Of a stretch of DNA of 5,848 nt, positions 5,361 to 5,848 are shown piece by piece. The stretch comes from Vulcanimicrobiota bacterium (GTDB lineage: Bacteria > Vulcanimicrobiota > Vulcanimicrobiia > Vulcanimicrobiales > Vulcanimicrobiaceae): the NCBI GenBank assembly GCA_003155175.1, contig PMFP01000076.1, positions 2,984-8,831 on the forward strand, written 5' to 3'. The position numbers and the translations under genes were made by a program. Numbering within the stretch: the first letter of the stretch is position 1; every line of letters starts with the position of its first letter. A model generated the notes under the pieces. It was not told the DNA's origin, searched no databases, and saw only the letters and a list, made by a program, of their open reading frames with translations.

Positions 5361-5378
5361 GTGTAGCGGACGCTACAC
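5361..5378. promoter_or_regulatory. Perfect 18-base dyad upstream of pufB, candidate puf operator
   Basis: GTGTAGCGGACGCTACAC is a perfect inverted repeat with 8-base arms and a 2-base centre, about 88 bases before the pufB ATG. A third copy of the half-site GTGTAG lies at 5335-5340. A weak -10-like TATATG (minus strand, 5349-5344) follows the dyad, which would place the dyad over the -35 region, where either a repressor or an activator could act. It does not match the PpsR/CrtJ consensus TGT-N12-ACA, because the gap here is N10. It also lies 18 bases after the stop of the upstream gene, but no T run follows, so a terminator is less likely. The cognate regulator is unknown. Confidence 0.55.
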
Positions 5379-5395
5379 GGGCGCGATATCGAGGG

Positions 5396-5848
5396 CTAGG
5401 AGGCGGCCGATCGCCGGGGCTTTGACGGTTCGGCGGAGCGAGCCGCAGCGGAAGCCCGGGAACGCGTTGCGCCGGCAGGGGACACCTGTCCGGCCGGCCA
5501 CAGGCGAAGCCGGGCCGCGCTCAGCGCCGGCCCGAGCACCCGGATCGAATAGGCGACGATCGTCGCCGCGCCGATCGCGCTTGGGAGGGCCCACCGCAGC
5601 ACCATCGGGACGCTGTGGGCGTTGATGACCAGAAAGGCCGTCGTCGCGGAAATGTAGGCCGCCAACATGGCCGAGAGGTGCGCAAGCAGCCACCCGGTGC
5701 GCGATCGGGGCGCGTAGAAGCCGAGGATATCGTTGAGCCCGAAGCAGATCGCAATCGAGCCGATGCCGAGGAGCGCCGGCCTGATGCTGAGCATGAGGGG
5801 ACTGGCGGCGGTGAGCCCGAGAAAGGCGGTCGCGCAGCCGGCGGCGAT
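5396..5848 (-). CDS. Unrecognised integral membrane protein (5' end cut by window edge)
   Basis: The frame is open from the right edge to a TAG at 5398-5396, giving 150 residues; the true start lies outside, although an internal ATG exists at 5794. About four hydrophobic segments are visible (near residues 2-18, 22-42, 53-75 and 82-103). A block GWLLAHLSAMLAAYISATTAF, with a His in the membrane and followed by VINAHSVP, is reminiscent of small conserved multi-pass membrane proteins of unknown function, but I cannot name the family with confidence. The last 40 or so residues are a low-complexity Ala/Ser/Arg/Pro tail. It is co-oriented with puf and ends 122 bases before pufB. Whether it takes part in phototrophy is not shown by the sequence. 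Confidence 0.65.
   Translation of the reverse strand: MAAGCATAFLGLTAASPLMLSIRPALLGIGSIAICFGLNDILGFYAPRSRTGWLLAHLSAMLAAYISATTAFLVINAHSVPMVLRWALPSAIGAATIVAYSIRVLGPALSAARLRLWPAGQVSPAGATRSRASAAARSAEPSKPRRSAAS

Noticed and set aside
5361..5378. Dyad as a PpsR/CrtJ site
   Set aside because: TGT and ACA are separated by 10 bases, not the 12 required.

Overview
This window is a photosynthesis gene cluster for a type II (quinone-type) reaction centre. Every gene lies on the minus strand, so transcription runs from right to left. The order is: partial membrane protein (5848-5396), pufB, pufA, pufL, pufM, pufC, a Crp/Fnr-family regulator, bchF, and bchC (running off the left edge). The products form a light-harvesting 1 antenna (PufB/PufA), the L and M core (PufL/PufM), a tetraheme cytochrome donor (PufC), and two bacteriochlorophyll a enzymes (BchF, BchC). 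The DNA is GC-rich and the genes are tightly packed. pufL/pufM and pufC/crp share one base in a TGATG junction, and bchF/bchC overlap by four bases (GTGA). This suggests two translationally coupled blocks, pufBALMC-crp and bchF-bchC.

Organism: an anoxygenic phototroph making bacteriochlorophyll a. The gene order pufBALMC resembles proteobacterial operons, and L and M are separate and strongly recognisable. Several pigment-site residues differ from the purple-bacterial norm, and a Crp-type regulator is embedded between puf and bch. My best guess is a phototrophic member of Eremiobacterota (WPS-2) or another non-proteobacterial lineage. This rests on impression, not on a phylogeny. A divergent proteobacterium or another recipient of a transferred cluster remains possible.

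Region by region: 1-923 bchC (3' partial); 920-1384 bchF; 1385-1466 an 82-base gap holding a perfect 16-base Crp/Fnr-type dyad and a well-placed -10-like element reading into bchF; 1467-2144 the regulator; 2144-3058 pufC; 3068-4078 pufM; 4078-4893 pufL; 4904-5080 pufA; 5091-5273 pufB; 5274-5395 the puf upstream region with a perfect 18-base dyad; 5396-5848 the C-terminal part of an unrecognised membrane protein.

The most interesting points are in the reaction centre. The M-subunit histidine that normally ligates the inactive-branch accessory bacteriochlorophyll is Asp. The key M210 tyrosine is Phe. The special-pair flanking positions L168 and M197 are both Tyr. In PufC the usual fourth-heme histidine has moved or been lost, while a methionine appears at the pseudo-symmetric position. 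The regulator-plus-site arrangement suggests a feed-forward circuit in which puf transcription makes a regulator that then switches on bchF-bchC. No mobile elements, CRISPR arrays, rRNA or tRNA genes were seen.
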